A stretch of 64,000 nucleotides of DNA from Tetragenococcus solitarius NBRC 100494 (GTDB taxonomy: Bacteria; Bacillota; Bacilli; Lactobacillales; Enterococcaceae): contig NZ_BCPY01000001.1 of NCBI RefSeq assembly GCF_001544195.1, forward strand, positions 62,001 to 126,000. Direction: 5' to 3'. Of this stretch, positions 52,375-62,538 are shown in pieces. Within the stretch, counting starts at the first letter, position 1, and each line of letters begins with the position of its first letter. The translations under genes and the position numbers were made by a program. The notes under the pieces are model-generated. The model was not told where the DNA came from. It was given only the letters and a program-made list of their open reading frames with translations, and searched no databases.

Positions 52375-52674
52375 GTGAATTTTTTAAAGATTCTAAAAAA
52401 TAACAAAGACACAAAATATAAAGGAAACATTTTATAAAAATGACATTTTCGCTATTATTTTCAGTAGCATATGAAACAAACTATTTTATTTATCCATCCC
52501 TTTTTTCATTTTTTTCACAAAAAAAAGCGCTAAAATTAGCGTCTGCGCCTTTATTTCTTAGTATTAAATTTTATAAAGTAGGATTTTTTTCACAAAATTC
52601 GAAAGATAAAAATGATTTACTAGTTATTAATAAATAAATACACTTAAAAAAATAACTAATAAAATATTCTTAGT
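52375..52674. other. Gene-free, very AT-rich stretch between glgB and ppaC
   Basis: No credible gene. It contains one short perfect inverted repeat, CGCTAA-AA-TTAGCG (about 52530), of unknown role, and several A/T tracts. Confidence 0.4.
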
Positions 52675-52723
52675 AAAAAACCTTTAAGACATAAAAAGAA
52701 TTATCCTCTTATGTCTTAAAGGT
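52675..52723 (-). terminator. Terminator after ppaC
   Basis: A 15-bp stem (52680-52694 with 52709-52723; core CCTTTAAGACATAA) followed on the minus strand by six T residues. Confidence 0.9.
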
Positions 52724-52737
52724 CTTATCTTATAAAA

Positions 52738-53664
52738 TTACTGAAAACTTGCAGTCAAAGGGGGCACAACTTGTTTTTTACGAGAAACAACACCCTTTAG
52801 AAAAGCACGATGATTATTTAATTTTACATCAAAAGCTTTTTCAACCATTTCGCTCGGCTCACCAATCACAAGGAGTTCCGAATCACTATCTAAGATATTT
52901 GTCACCAAAAGCACAAACAAATCATAATTATTCTCATTATTGGCTTTTTTCATAGCTTTTTCAAGCTCATCTTGCCGATCAAAGACTTCTTGTAAATCCA
53001 CCGTGTTCACTTGAGCGATACGTACTGTTTTATCACCCATAGGAAAACTTTTAGCATCCATATCTAATAAGACATCTGCTGATTTATCACTAAGATTTGT
53101 ACCTGCTTTAAGCATTTCTAAACCATAGCTATCAACATCTACACTAGCTATTTCTGCTAATTCTTTGGCGGCATCAATGTCTTCTTGCGTACATGTTGGT
53201 GATTTAAACAACAAGGTATCTGAGATAATAGCAGATAGCATAATACCAGCAATTGCTTTTGCAGGAGTTAAACCAGCTTCTTTGTATAGCTTCAAAATAA
53301 TGGTACTCGTGCATCCTACTGGTTCAGCACGATAATACAGCGGATCAGTGGTGTTAAAATTTGCCACACGATGATGATCCACTACAGACAATATTTTAAG
53401 GTTTTCAATATCAGTTACGCTTTGTTGAAATTCGTTATGATCAACCAACATAACATCAGAGGTCTCATTACTAGCCTTAGTAATGACACGTGGTGCTGTT
53501 AAATCGAAATAATCCAAAGCAAATTGCGTTTCTTCACTAGCTTCTCCCAAAGCAACAGCTTCAGTATCTTGTCCTTTTTGTTTTTGTAATTCAGAAAAAG
53601 CAATGGCCGCCCCAATCGCATCTGTGTCAGGATTTTGGTGACCAAAAACTAAAACCTTTGCCAT
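52738..53664 (-). CDS. ppaC: Manganese-dependent inorganic pyrophosphatase
   Basis: A 308-residue class II (DHH family) pyrophosphatase. Metal-binding motifs: [11 protein letters not shown] (His, Asp, Asp), [17 protein letters not shown] (the DHH motif) and the C-terminal [10 protein letters not shown] that binds the substrate phosphates. It hydrolyses PPi, including that released by GlgC. ATG 53664 has GGAG upstream; the frame is open nine codons further. It is monocistronic with its own terminator. Confidence 0.96.
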   Translation of the reverse strand: MAKVLVFGHQNPDTDAIGAAIAFSELQKQKGQDTEAVALGEASEETQFALDYFDLTAPRVITKASNETSDVMLVDHNEFQQSVTDIENLKILSVVDHHRVANFNTTDPLYYRAEPVGCTSTIILKLYKEAGLTPAKAIAGIMLSAIISDTLLFKSPTCTQEDIDAAKELAEIASVDVDSYGLEMLKAGTNLSDKSADVLLDMDAKSFPMGDKTVRIAQVNTVDLQEVFDRQDELEKAMKKANNENNYDLFVLLVTNILDSDSELLVIGEPSEMVEKAFDVKLNNHRAFLKGVVSRKKQVVPPLTASFQ

Positions 53665-53824
53665 AACCTTCACTCCAATCTTTCTCTTCATTAATATGAT
53701 AGCAAAAAGTTTTACAAATTTCCATAATTTTCATAAGATGAAAAAAGTCGAATCGCCTAACACTTTCGTCGTTTCCCTTTTTCAATAATAAAAAAAGAAA
53801 TTGTAGCATAAGGAAAACAAGACA

Positions 53825-53909
53825 AAAACCCCGAACTATACTGATGAAAATCACTAATTGCCATTTATTTGCGTCGCAACGAGTAATCTCTTTATAGTTC
53901 GGGGATTTT
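53825..53909. repeat. Palindromic intergenic element, copy 1 (also the terminator region of pflA)
   Basis: A perfect 12-bp stem, CCCCGAACTATA (53829-53840) with TATAGTTCGGGG (53893-53904), flanked by A and T runs, enclosing 52 bases that include AACGAGTAAT. A second copy with the same arms and the same inner motif lies at 63901-63988. It can act as a terminator for pflA on the minus strand. Confidence 0.8.
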
Positions 53910-53943
53910 GTATCAAAAGAACTTATATTCTATTTTTCTTTTG

Positions 53944-54711
53944 TCACCTTGTTTGATAACCAGTATATTGGTCAACTTGAAGAATCTTTTTAGCATTTTC
54001 TACTCGTTCTTGTCCTGGCGGCTCAATTCCTTCTAATGGGTATTTCAGACGCAATTCATCCCATTTGTAACGCCCCATTGTATGGTAAGGTAAAATTTCC
54101 ACCTTATCAACATTATCTAGTGTTTGGATAAATGCGTTTAGTCTTTCTAAAAATTCATCGTAGTCACTGCGAAATGGCACTAGAACATGACGTATCCAAA
54201 CAGGTTTCCCAATTTCTGATAAATATTGGGCCATCTCTAAAATATTTTCATTACCATGTTTCGTTAATTTTTTGTGCTCAACTGTATCAATGTGTTTAAT
54301 ATCAAATAATAATAAATCGGTGTAATTCATTAGTTCTTCAAACTTACTAAAAAAAGGCTCTTTTCTAGTAAATGGATTGCCACAAGTATCGAGCGTAGTA
54401 TGGATTCCTTGTGCTTTTGCTTTTTTAAATAAGTCAAGCAAAAAATCAATTTGTAACAGAGGTTCACCACCACTTACAGTGATTCCCCCTTTTTCTCCCC
54501 AATAAGCACGATAGTTTAAAGCTTCATCAAGCACATCATCAGCAGTACGCATTTGTGCCTTTTTAGATTTAATATTCCAAGTATCAGGATTATGGCAAAA
54601 TTGACAGCGCATCCGACACCCTTGAGCAAAGATAACAAAACGAACACCAGGACCATCTACTGTACCAAAATTTTCTGTAGAATGAATACGTCCCATAACT
54701 GGATCCGTCAT
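53944..54711 (-). CDS. pflA: Pyruvate formate-lyase activating enzyme
   Basis: A 255-residue radical SAM enzyme that installs the glycyl radical on PflB under anaerobic conditions. The cluster motif GCRMRCQFCHNPDTW gives Cys32, Cys36 and Cys39. It follows pflB by 155 bp with a terminator in between, so it has its own promoter or receives read-through. GAGGGA precedes the ATG. Confidence 0.97.
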   Translation of the reverse strand: MTDPVMGRIHSTENFGTVDGPGVRFVIFAQGCRMRCQFCHNPDTWNIKSKKAQMRTADDVLDEALNYRAYWGEKGGITVSGGEPLLQIDFLLDLFKKAKAQGIHTTLDTCGNPFTRKEPFFSKFEELMNYTDLLLFDIKHIDTVEHKKLTKHGNENILEMAQYLSEIGKPVWIRHVLVPFRSDYDEFLERLNAFIQTLDNVDKVEILPYHTMGRYKWDELRLKYPLEGIEPPGQERVENAKKILQVDQYTGYQTR

Positions 54712-54825
54712 AAAAATCCCTCTTTCGTTAAAAAAGCAAAGCAGTAAGTCATAAACATTATTGCCTGCTATAAGTTTAGAAATTCAGCGGTTATTTAAGC
54801 ATGGCTAGCTTTTTAACCATTATTT

Positions 54826-54857
54826 AAAAAGAGGGCAACAAGAGTCTTGTCACCCTC
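54826..54857 (-). terminator. Terminator after pflB
   Basis: Minus-strand stem GAGGG-TG-ACAAG paired with CTTGT-TG-CCCTC (54831-54857), followed by a run of five T residues. Confidence 0.8.
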
Positions 54858-54866
54858 AAAAAAATT

Positions 54867-57149
54867 TTACATTCTATCATGTGCTGTTCTTGAGATAACG
54901 TCGTTTTGTTGTTCACGTGTCAAATCACGGAACTTAACAGCATAACCTGAAACACGAATTGTTAGGTTAGGATATTTTTCTGGATGTTCTTGCGCGTCAA
55001 GTAACAGATCATTGGAGAATACATTAACATTAATATGATAAGCCCCTTTGTCAAAGTAACCATCCAACACATTTCTTAAGTTGCCAATACGTGTATCATC
55101 ATCTTTACCTAAACCAGTCGGGTTAATCGTTTGCGTATTTGAAATTCCATCCATAGCATTTTCATAATTCAAACGAGCTGTTGAATTCAACGAAGCAAGT
55201 AGTCCATTTTTTTCACCTAAATATTTACCATCTTGGTAACTTGGGTTAGCTCCTGGTGCCAATGGCTTGCCTGCACGACGTCCATCAGGCGTATTTCCTG
55301 TGGCTTTTCCGTAAACAACGTTTGACGTAATAGTTAATAAGGATGTCGTTGGTGTTGAATTGCGATAAGTATGTTGTCGTTTAATTTGAGTAATGAAATA
55401 TTCTACAATCCAATTCGCCATCTCATCAGCTTCTTTATTATCATTACCATAAGTTGGAAATTCATTTTGTGGTTCGTAATCTACTGCCAAGCCATTTTCA
55501 TCACGAATCACTTTAACATTGCCGTATTTAATGGCCATGATACTATCAGCCGCATGAGAAATCCCTGCAATCCCTGTAGCAAACGTACGTTTCAAATTCG
55601 TATCCATTAAAGCTAATTGGGCAGCTTCATAAGAATATTTATCATGCATGTAGTGAATCACATTTAAGGTGTTAACATATAGCTCAGCTAACCAATCTAA
55701 CATATCCTTATATTTTTCAATAAAGTCATCATAGTCAATAGAATCGCCAGTTATTGGACGATACTTAGGTCCGACTTGTTTTTTTGTTTTTTCATCTACC
55801 CCACCGTTAATTGCATACAAAACGGCTTTACATAAGTTAGCGCGAGCACCAAAGAATTGCATGTCTTTACCTGTAACTGTTGCAGACACACAACAAGCAA
55901 TTGCCACGTCATCTGAACCCCAGTTTTCACGTAACAAATCATCGTTTTCAAACTGAATAGATGAACTTTCTTTGGCCATTTTGGCAGCAAATGTACGGAA
56001 TCCTTCAGGTAAGTGAGAAGAATATAAAACAGTCATATTTGGTTCTGGCGCAGGTCCCATATTGCTTAATGTATGCAACAAGCGGAAATCATTTTTAGTT
56101 ACTAGTGAACGTCCGTCAATTCCCATACCTGCAAGAGATAAAGTTGCCCAAACAGGGAAACCTGAGAACAATTCATTATATTCCGGCGTACGTGCAAATT
56201 TCACCATACGTAATTTTAAGACAAGTTGGTCGATTAGTTCTTGTGCTTGTGCTTCTGTAAGAATACCTTTATCCAAATCACGTTGGATATAAATATCTAA
56301 GAAAGCTGAAACTCGTCCAAAGGACATTGCAGCACCATTTTGTGATTTAATAGCACCTAAATAGCCAAAATACAACCATTGAATCGCTTCTTGTGCTGTT
56401 TCTGCCGGGCGAGAAATATCGAAGCCGTAAGAAGCAGCCATTGTTTTCAAGTCATTTAAAGCTCGTAGTTGTTCAGTTACTTCTTCTCTTAAACGAATAA
56501 CATCGTCGGTCATTGTCCGATTTCCCGTATTGGCTAAATCATCTTGTTTTTGTTCAATCAGATAGTCAATTCCGTATAAAGCAACTCGGCGATAGTCACC
56601 AATAATACGTCCACGACCATAAGCATCAGGCAACCCTGTAATGATCTTATTCGAGCGTGCCCGTCTCATTTCTGGAGTATACGCATCAAAAACACCTTGA
56701 TTGTGCGTTTTACTCCAGTCAGTGAAAATCTTCGTCATTTCTTCATCCACTTCGTAACCGTTTGATTGCAAAGCATTGTTTGCCATCTTAATGCCGCCAA
56801 AAGGTTGGAAAGCTTGTTTTAGTGGTACGTCTGTTTGTAAGCCGACAATTTTTTCTTCGTCCTTGTTTAAATATCCTGGACCGTGTGAGGTAACAGTTGA
56901 TGGAATGTCGTTATCCATGTCATAAACGCCTTTGTGCTCATGTTCTACTTCAAATAATTCTTGTAATTGGGTCCACAATTTGTCTGTACTTTCAGCAATT
57001 GGTTCTAAAAACTTGTCATCTCCGCGATATTCAGTATAGTTGTTTTGAATAAAATCACGTGTGTTTACTTCATGGCGCCAAGTTTCTCCTTTAAAACCTT
57101 CCCAAGCAGTCTTGTTTACGTTTTCTGTATTATTTGTTACAGATGCCAT
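54867..57149 (-). CDS. pflB: Pyruvate formate-lyase
   Basis: A 760-residue glycyl radical enzyme converting pyruvate and CoA to acetyl-CoA and formate, the anaerobic alternative to PDH. The active-site pair is in [12 protein letters not shown], and the glycyl radical site is RVSGYAV near the C-terminus (Gly about 735). Full length and intact. GGAGGAG precedes the ATG; a good promoter lies about 50-80 bp upstream. Confidence 0.98.
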   Translation of the reverse strand: MASVTNNTENVNKTAWEGFKGETWRHEVNTRDFIQNNYTEYRGDDKFLEPIAESTDKLWTQLQELFEVEHEHKGVYDMDNDIPSTVTSHGPGYLNKDEEKIVGLQTDVPLKQAFQPFGGIKMANNALQSNGYEVDEEMTKIFTDWSKTHNQGVFDAYTPEMRRARSNKIITGLPDAYGRGRIIGDYRRVALYGIDYLIEQKQDDLANTGNRTMTDDVIRLREEVTEQLRALNDLKTMAASYGFDISRPAETAQEAIQWLYFGYLGAIKSQNGAAMSFGRVSAFLDIYIQRDLDKGILTEAQAQELIDQLVLKLRMVKFARTPEYNELFSGFPVWATLSLAGMGIDGRSLVTKNDFRLLHTLSNMGPAPEPNMTVLYSSHLPEGFRTFAAKMAKESSSIQFENDDLLRENWGSDDVAIACCVSATVTGKDMQFFGARANLCKAVLYAINGGVDEKTKKQVGPKYRPITGDSIDYDDFIEKYKDMLDWLAELYVNTLNVIHYMHDKYSYEAAQLALMDTNLKRTFATGIAGISHAADSIMAIKYGNVKVIRDENGLAVDYEPQNEFPTYGNDNKEADEMANWIVEYFITQIKRQHTYRNSTPTTSLLTITSNVVYGKATGNTPDGRRAGKPLAPGANPSYQDGKYLGEKNGLLASLNSTARLNYENAMDGISNTQTINPTGLGKDDDTRIGNLRNVLDGYFDKGAYHINVNVFSNDLLLDAQEHPEKYPNLTIRVSGYAVKFRDLTREQQNDVISRTAHDRM

Positions 57150-57200
57150 ATGATGCTCCTCCTTATTTTCTGTGCTTTATGCAACAGTCTTACTGTGAAT

Positions 57201-57236
57201 AGTATAACACATAGCCCTTTTTTTGCAAGCACTTGC
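57201..57236 (-). promoter_or_regulatory. Promoter of pflB with overlapping palindrome
   Basis: Minus strand TTGCAA (-35, 57223-57228), 16-bp spacer, TATACT (-10, 57201-57206). The near-perfect palindrome GCAAGCACTTGC (57225-57236) overlaps the -35 and could be an operator. The regulator is not identifiable. Confidence 0.65.
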
Positions 57237-57430
57237 ATGTTAGTTTTTTAACAAATACAAATAAAAAAATACATTATTCCTGTTAAAAGCCCGGAATTTA
57301 AGCATTTTAATTGTGATAGTTTAATCATTTTTTATTTTTTCGGCAAGATAAAAATCACACAAATTAGTAAAACAAGCTCACTGTATTGGTACAGTTTTAC
57401 AAAGCTATAATAGAAAATGATACAGTAAAG

Positions 57431-57483
57431 AAAGTAGATAGACGTTTTCTGGGTACACGATTCTATATGGTCTATCCTACTTT
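57431..57483. repeat. Imperfect inverted repeat upstream of pflB
   Basis: AAAGTAGATAGAC (57431-57443) and GTCTATCCTACTTT (57470-57483) are inverted copies differing by one extra base, separated by 26 bp. It lies about 200 bp before the pflB promoter and 85 bp from array B. Its geometry differs from the 41-bp units. Confidence 0.6.
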
Positions 57484-57568
57484 CAAATTTAGCTCCTATC
57501 TGGAAATACTATACTATAAACAGCTTACCTATTTTATAAGTGCTAAGCATTTCGCTATGGACAAAGAC

Positions 57569-57842
57569 AGGGAGGAAAATCCAAATCGATTCCCTATGTT
57601 TGCAAAGATAGGGAATGTTTCTAGATTTCACTCCCTGAGAAGTAAAAGACAGGGAATAGATTAAAAAAAGACTCCCTGTTATTAGAGTAAATTAGTATAA
57701 ATTTGTATGATTATAGAAAAAAAGAAAAAACATAAGGATCGAATAGCTGTTTCACTCCCTGTTATGCTCTTCATAGGGAGTAAAACGAAGATTTAACCCC
57801 TGAAAACCCAAAGATAGGTAACGCTTTTTTAATTTAACCCCT
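57569..57842. repeat. Array B: 27-bp dyads on a 41-bp period (AGGGA / TCCCT arms)
   Basis: Six dyads with 5-bp arms and exactly 17-bp interiors: 57569, 57610, 57651 (all AGGGA..TCCCT), 57734 (AAGGA..TCCCT), 57775 (AGGGA..CCCCT), 57816 (AGGTA..CCCCT). Starts are 41 bp apart inside each group of three; the two groups are 83 bp apart (two periods plus one), with a decayed unit between. Aligned half-sites extend to about YAGGGRnTnAAA. The interiors are unrelated to each other and AT-rich. It lies between parC and pflB with no gene. The geometry is identical to array A. Positions were counted by hand. Confidence 0.8.
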
Positions 57843-57911
57843 ATAAATTGTCTAAACTTATACCTAGCGTTTATTTTCAGGATTCAATGATTTTAGTTTT
57901 AACCTTATTAT

Positions 57912-57955
57912 AAAAAACCAAGAATAAACGACACTTTTCGCCGCTTATTCTTGGT
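57912..57955 (-). terminator. Terminator after parC
   Basis: Perfect arms ACCAAGAATAA (57918-57928) and TTATTCTTGGT (57945-57955), followed on the minus strand by six T residues, 10 bp past the parC stop. Confidence 0.9.
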
Positions 57956-57964
57956 ATCATTGGT

Positions 57965-60421
57965 TTATTCTTCTCTATCCTCTTGCAAGTCAAATTGTTC
58001 CTTGACTTCAATAACTTTACCGCCTTGTTTTTCATCCAAGGCAAACGAGCCATTTGACATACGATCACTAATCGGATAATGATCACTTTGAATTTCTGCT
58101 TGTTGCCCCTTTTCATTAGCCAGTAGCAACGTTTTATTTTGTCCATCTCCCATGTAAACAATACGATGAGGATTTTTTTTCAATTCCCTTAAAATCATAA
58201 CACCTCGTTTAGCTCGGCTTAATTGACTCAGTTCTTGAGCAAGCATACGTTTTATTGCACCACGCTGAGATACAATAATGACAGGATTATCCCCATTACT
58301 ATAAACCAATAGTCCATTGACTACTTCATCTTCAGCTTTCAGATTAATGGCTTTAACACCACTTGCCTTTGCACCAACTATAGGTACTTCATTTAATGCA
58401 TAACGTAGTCCCATACCTTTATAAGTCGCTAAAAAGACATCTAGTTCTTCTTTTGTATCGACTAGAAAAGCATTGATTAATTCATCTGTTTCGTCCTTAA
58501 ATTTCATTGCAGTAACTCCACGGCTTTTATAGGTCCGCCATGGCGCAAATTCATCCATTCGAGTTTGCTTAATCATGCCATTTTTCGTCATAAACACAAA
58601 ATTTCGAGCTGCATCTAATTCTCTGTAACTGAAAACTGACAAAACGACTTCATCGGAGTTAAAGTTTAATACTGTCTGCGAGAGATGTTCTCCTGTGTCT
58701 TTCCATTTCAAATCAGGCAATTCAAAAACAGGACGGTAAATCATATTTCCTCTATTAGTTACCAGCAACAAATGATCCAAAGTATTTAACTGTTGACAAA
58801 AAACCACCTCATCTGTCTCTTTCATCCCAAGTTCTTCGGGTCTAGAAGCACTAAAAGAACGTAAGCTACTACGCTTAATATATCCTTCTTTAGTAATAGC
58901 TGTCATCACTTCTTCTGAAGGAACTAAGACTTCTGTTTCAATCTTAATTTCTTCAATTTGTTCTTCAATTTGCGTTAACCGCGGAGTACTGAATTTCTTT
59001 TTCACTTGCCGTAATTCATTTTTTATGACTTTCATTAATTCAGTTTCATCACTTAAAATTTTCTGCAATTCAGCAATATAGGCGGCTAATTCTTTTGCTT
59101 CATTTTCCAATTCAGTAATATCAGTATTGGTTAAACGGTATAACTGCAAATTAACGATGGCTTCTGCCTGTGCTTGAGTAAACTGATGCTGAATAACCAG
59201 GTTATTTTTAGCATCTTTTTTATCTTTACTAGCACGAATAGTGGCAATTACTTTATCAAGAATGGACAATGCCTTCATCAATCCATCGACGATATGTTGT
59301 CGTTTTTGCGCTTTATTTAATTCAAATTGACTGCGTTTTAAAACTACGTCACGACGATGTTCAATATAACTTGCTAAAATATGCTTTAAGCTCACTTGCT
59401 GAGGCCGCTTATGGTCAATAGCTACCATATTAAAACTATAGTTGACTTGTAAGTCTGTATTTTTAAATAAATAATTCAATATACCTTGCGCATTTATATC
59501 TTTTTTCAACTCAATAACCATGCGTAAGCCGGAGCGGTCTGTTTCGTCTCGTACTTCTGCAATACCTTCGATTTTTTTTGCTAGACGAATTTCATCGATT
59601 CTTTTCACTAAAGTAGCTTTATTTACTTCATAGGGGATTTCAGTAACAACAATTTGCTGCTTGCCGCCATGTAATGTTTCAATTTCTGTTTTGGACCGCA
59701 AAATCACTTTTCCCTTACCGGTTTCATAAGCTTTTTTGATTTCTTCTTTTCCCTGAAGGATACCTCCTGTAGGAAAATCCGGTCCTGGAATAAATTCCAT
59801 TAATTTATTTAAAGAAGCATTAGGATGATCGATTAAATAGACAGTACCATCGATCACTTCTGCTAAATTGTGCGTGGGAATCTCTGTTGCATAACCAGCT
59901 GATATTCCGGTGGAACCATTTACCAGCAAATTGGGAAATTTTGCCGGTAATACAGTAGGTTCTTTTTCAGTATCGTCAAAATTTAATACCATATCCACAG
60001 TATCTTTTTCAATATCAGCCAACATCATACCACTTAGTTCCGATAGACGAGCTTCCGTGTAACGCATTGCTGCAGGCGGATCCCCATCCATACTCCCATT
60101 ATTGCCATGCATTTCCACTAAAACTTCTCGCAACTTCCAGTCTTGACTCATTCGTACCATAGCTTCGTAAATACTGCTATCTCCATGTGGGTGGTAATTT
60201 CCCATGACATTGCCAACAGATTTAGCAGATTTACGAAAACTTTTGTCGTGAGTATTGCCATCATTATTCATTGAAAATAGAATACGTCGTTGCACCGGTT
60301 TTAATCCATCTCGAACATCTGGTAAAGCTCGTTCTTGAATAATATATTTCGAATAACGACCAAAACGATCGCCCATCACTTCTTCTAATGTTAACTCTTG
60401 AATATGATTATTTTGTTCCAA
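57965..60421 (-). CDS. parC: DNA topoisomerase IV subunit A
   Basis: An 818-residue type IIA topoisomerase subunit that cuts and rejoins DNA for chromosome decatenation. Catalytic Tyr121 lies in AAMRYTEARL. The quinolone-determining stretch GNYHPHGDSSIYEAM carries Ser82 and Glu86, the susceptible-type residues. The C-terminal beta-pinwheel repeats are present. Start is TTG at 60421 after AAGGTGAG; it begins 11 bp past the parE stop, so the subunits are co-expressed. ParC rather than GyrA is inferred from the paired parE. Confidence 0.96.
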   Translation of the reverse strand: MEQNNHIQELTLEEVMGDRFGRYSKYIIQERALPDVRDGLKPVQRRILFSMNNDGNTHDKSFRKSAKSVGNVMGNYHPHGDSSIYEAMVRMSQDWKLREVLVEMHGNNGSMDGDPPAAMRYTEARLSELSGMMLADIEKDTVDMVLNFDDTEKEPTVLPAKFPNLLVNGSTGISAGYATEIPTHNLAEVIDGTVYLIDHPNASLNKLMEFIPGPDFPTGGILQGKEEIKKAYETGKGKVILRSKTEIETLHGGKQQIVVTEIPYEVNKATLVKRIDEIRLAKKIEGIAEVRDETDRSGLRMVIELKKDINAQGILNYLFKNTDLQVNYSFNMVAIDHKRPQQVSLKHILASYIEHRRDVVLKRSQFELNKAQKRQHIVDGLMKALSILDKVIATIRASKDKKDAKNNLVIQHQFTQAQAEAIVNLQLYRLTNTDITELENEAKELAAYIAELQKILSDETELMKVIKNELRQVKKKFSTPRLTQIEEQIEEIKIETEVLVPSEEVMTAITKEGYIKRSSLRSFSASRPEELGMKETDEVVFCQQLNTLDHLLLVTNRGNMIYRPVFELPDLKWKDTGEHLSQTVLNFNSDEVVLSVFSYRELDAARNFVFMTKNGMIKQTRMDEFAPWRTYKSRGVTAMKFKDETDELINAFLVDTKEELDVFLATYKGMGLRYALNEVPIVGAKASGVKAINLKAEDEVVNGLLVYSNGDNPVIIVSQRGAIKRMLAQELSQLSRAKRGVMILRELKKNPHRIVYMGDGQNKTLLLANEKGQQAEIQSDHYPISDRMSNGSFALDEKQGGKVIEVKEQFDLQEDREE

Positions 60422-60432
60422 AAACTCACCTT

Positions 60433-62445
60433 CTACTCAAATAATTTCGTTTCTTCAAAAGATTCTTCTGCTGTATTTTTTTCATCTGTTGATTCAGTCG
60501 TCTCTAGAATACTACCGTCTTCTTCTAAGCTAAACTGTACATGCGATTCGATCCATTTTCTTCTAGGAGCGACTTTATCCCCCATCAAAGTGGTTACCCG
60601 GCGCTCTGCTTGCGCAGCATCATCGATTCTAACACGTACTAACGTTCGGTGTTCTGGATCCATAGTTGTTTCCCATAATTGTTCTGCATTCATCTCACCT
60701 AAACCTTTATACCGTTGTAACAAATAGCCCTTGCCTATATTTTGAGTAATAGAAGCTAATTCTTCATCAGTCCAAGCATATTGATTGATCTGCTTTTTTC
60801 CACTACCTTTCGTTACCTTATAAAATGGAGGCAGAGCAATATACACTTTTCCTGCTTCTACCAAAGGTTTCATATAGCGATAAAAAAAGGTTAGTAGTAA
60901 TACTTGAATATGTGCACCGTCAGTATCTGCATCGGTCATAATAATAATTTTATCATAGTTGCAATCTTCCAATGTAAACTCCGGACCAACGCCTGCACCA
61001 ATGGTATAAATCATGGTATTGATTTCTTCGTTTTTTAAGATGTCCTGCATATTCGCTTTTTCAGTATTAATGACTTTTCCGCGTAAAGGCAAAATAGCTT
61101 GGAATTTTCGATCGCGTCCTTGTTTAGCCGAACCACCCGCTGAGTCACCTTCAACTAAATATAACTCATTTTTTTGTGGATTTTTAGACTGTGCTGGGGT
61201 TAGCTTACCCGAAAGTAGGGATTCGCCCTTTTTCTTTTTCTTACCGTTCCTACTATCTTCACGTGCTTTTCGAGCCGCTTCACGAGCTAATCGTGCTTTA
61301 GTTGCTTTACGTATAAGCATTTGACTCATGTCATTATTTTCTTGTAAGTAAAAGATGAGTTGTTCACTAATAACGTTATCTGTTGCCGTCCTAGCGGCAG
61401 GAGTTCCTAATTTTTCTTTTGTTTGTCCTTCAAATTGTAATAAATTTTCAGGAATGCGTACAGACAAAATAGCGGCTAGCCCTTCGCGAAAATCACTACC
61501 TTCTAAATTTTTGTCTTTATCTTTTAATAAACCAACCTTACGAGCATATTCATTAAAGGTTTTTGTCAAAGAGGCCTTCATACCTGCTTCATGTGTCCCA
61601 CCATCTTTAGTCCTTACATTATTAACAAATGACAGAATATTTTCCGAATAACCATCATTATATTGAAAAGCAAATTCTACTTCGATGCCATCTTTTTCAC
61701 CAGAAAAATAGGCGACAGGTGTTAAGGTATCCTTTTCTTCATTTAAATAGTCGACAAATTCTTTGATTCCTTCTTCAAAGAAAAAAGCTTCTTCTGTTTT
61801 TTCTTCTCCTCGTAAATCTGTCAGAGTAATTTTTACGCCTTTTAGTAAGAAAGCTGACTCACGCAGCCGTTCAGCTAAAGTACTATATGAAACCTTAGCT
61901 GAAGAAAAAATTTCTGGGTCTGGTAAAAAATGTACTGTTGTACTGTTTGCTTCCTTCGTTTTTCCGATTTTTTTTAATGTACCTTCTGGCTTACCGCCAT
62001 TTTTAAACGTTTCTTTATATCTCATCCCATCACGCACAATGGTTACTTCCAGCCAGCTTGAAAGAGCATTAACCACACTAGCACCTACACCATGTAGACC
62101 CCCAGAAGTTTTGTATCCTCCCGCTTGTCCAAATTTACCGCCCGCATGCAGAACAGTAAAAATGACTTCTACGGTAGGAATACCTGAAGCATGCATTCCT
62201 ACTGGCATCCCTCGTCCATGGTCAACCACTTGGATACTATTATCTTCACAAATAGTAACATCAATCGTATCCCCATAACCAGAAAGTGCTTCATCAACTG
62301 CATTATCTACAATTTCGTATACCAGATGATGTAATCCGCGCTGATCCGTAGAGCCAATATACATCCCTGGACGTTTTCTTACTGCTTCTAATCCCTCTAA
62401 TACTTGGATTGAAGCATCATTATATTCATTGGATTTTTTTGCCAA
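60433..62445 (-). CDS. parE: DNA topoisomerase IV subunit B
   Basis: A 670-residue GHKL ATPase subunit: NAVDEALSGY, DHGRGMPVG and GGLHGVGASVVNALS in the ATPase domain, then a TOPRIM domain with EGDSAGGSAKQGRDR and DADTDGAHI. Start is TTG at 62445 (M-AKKSNEYNDASIQ), with AAGGAG 8-9 bp upstream; an in-frame TTG two codons earlier is too close to the ribosome-binding site. First gene of parE-parC. Confidence 0.96.
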   Translation of the reverse strand: MAKKSNEYNDASIQVLEGLEAVRKRPGMYIGSTDQRGLHHLVYEIVDNAVDEALSGYGDTIDVTICEDNSIQVVDHGRGMPVGMHASGIPTVEVIFTVLHAGGKFGQAGGYKTSGGLHGVGASVVNALSSWLEVTIVRDGMRYKETFKNGGKPEGTLKKIGKTKEANSTTVHFLPDPEIFSSAKVSYSTLAERLRESAFLLKGVKITLTDLRGEEKTEEAFFFEEGIKEFVDYLNEEKDTLTPVAYFSGEKDGIEVEFAFQYNDGYSENILSFVNNVRTKDGGTHEAGMKASLTKTFNEYARKVGLLKDKDKNLEGSDFREGLAAILSVRIPENLLQFEGQTKEKLGTPAARTATDNVISEQLIFYLQENNDMSQMLIRKATKARLAREAARKAREDSRNGKKKKKGESLLSGKLTPAQSKNPQKNELYLVEGDSAGGSAKQGRDRKFQAILPLRGKVINTEKANMQDILKNEEINTMIYTIGAGVGPEFTLEDCNYDKIIIMTDADTDGAHIQVLLLTFFYRYMKPLVEAGKVYIALPPFYKVTKGSGKKQINQYAWTDEELASITQNIGKGYLLQRYKGLGEMNAEQLWETTMDPEHRTLVRVRIDDAAQAERRVTTLMGDKVAPRRKWIESHVQFSLEEDGSILETTESTDEKNTAEESFEETKLFE

Positions 62446-62538
62446 AGTCAACGCTCCTTGTATCTTGTTTTTCTTTTATCAGTATTTATAATTAAATTTG
62501 TTACACGAACACACTATATCATACGCTAAAAAGCTGAC

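Noticed and set aside
53825-53909. CCGAACTATA element as an insertion sequence remnant
   Set aside because: No transposase fragment or obvious target duplication is seen; it is reported only as a repeated palindrome.
57386-57664. A 92-codon plus-strand open frame in the pflB-parC gap
   Set aside because: It has no convincing ribosome-binding site or family resemblance, and its 3' part is made of array B units.
57569-57842. Array B read as replication or plasmid iterons
   Set aside because: Iterons are direct repeats near a rep gene. These are alternating inverted half-sites, with no rep, parA or parB gene nearby.
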